A DNA stretch of 14,968 nucleotides from Blastocatellia bacterium (GTDB lineage: Bacteria > Acidobacteriota > Blastocatellia > Pyrinomonadales > Pyrinomonadaceae), in NCBI GenBank assembly GCA_013695195.1, contig JACDAY010000056.1, positions 1-14,968 of the forward strand. The letters are read 5' to 3'. Position 1 is the stretch's first letter; each line of letters begins with the position of its first letter. Below are positions 14,914-14,968 of the stretch, piece after piece. The translations under genes were made by a program, and so were the position numbers. The notes under the pieces are model-generated. The model searched no databases, was not told the DNA's origin, and saw only the letters and a program-made list of their open reading frames with translations.

Positions 14914-14968
14914 ATGATTAACAAAGAAACAAAAAATATCGGAGTCGTTGCCGTCTCGACGGCGGCAA
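14914..14968 (+). CDS. Start of an unidentified gene (partial, off the right edge)
   Basis: ATG at 14914 is preceded by a good ribosome binding site (TGGAG at 14904-14908, five bases of spacing). The 18 codons present read MINKETKNIGVVAVSTAA, a charged start followed by a hydrophobic, alanine/valine-rich stretch like the beginning of a signal peptide or membrane anchor. It follows the DUF4331 gene on the same strand and may share its transcript. There is too little to name a product. Confidence 0.65.
   Translation, partial: MINKETKNIGVVAVSTAA

Overview
The window reads as a chromosomal segment from a Gram-negative, heterotrophic bacterium, most likely an Acidobacteriota member of the Blastocatellia/Pyrinomonadales type. 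That placement is an inference. It rests on a very large Oar-like TonB-dependent receptor with a carboxypeptidase-regulatory-like N-terminal domain, a secreted protein with an N-terminal segment I associate with Acidobacteriota, a DUF4331 exported protein, and short palindromic intergenic repeats. No rRNA, tRNA, CRISPR array, transposase, phage gene or toxin-antitoxin pair was found. It looks like ordinary chromosome, not an island.

Layout, left to right. (1) 1-1057, minus strand: a DinB-fold protein whose stop codon directly abuts the start of a HI0933-type flavoprotein that runs off the left edge. (2) 1058-1356: a divergent intergenic region with a perfect 33-bp inverted repeat and a possible promoter for a secreted YceI-family lipid-binding protein (1357-2037, plus). 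(3) 2070-3854, minus strand: a secreted protein of unknown function followed by a secreted VanX/DdpX-like D-Ala-D-Ala dipeptidase, converging on yceI. (4) 3899-4460: a palindromic repeat, a terminator and a small degenerate PilZ-like protein (minus). (5) 4461-5061: a 600-bp AT-rich divergent region with three inverted repeats. (6) 5062-8118: the Oar-like receptor with a terminator after it, then a second copy of the palindromic repeat. (7) 8327-11573: a GT4 glycosyltransferase and a bacterial/archaeal-type glycogen debranching enzyme, both plus. (8) 11627-13079, minus strand: a Crp/Fnr-type regulator downstream of a DUF417 (YkgB-like) membrane protein gene that carries a frameshift. (9) 13080-13541: a non-coding leader, then a secreted DUF4331 protein (plus), and the first 18 codons of another gene at the right edge.

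Several products are exported to the periplasm or outer membrane (YceI, the dipeptidase, the unknown secreted protein, the receptor, DUF4331), so much of the window concerns envelope function. The glycosyltransferase/debranching pair concerns carbohydrate metabolism. I did not find a convincing new multi-gene system. The items most worth a second look are the perfect inverted repeat at 1082-1174, the two related palindromic repeats, the inverted-repeat cluster before the receptor, the frameshifted DUF417 gene, and the two conserved but functionally unknown secreted proteins.
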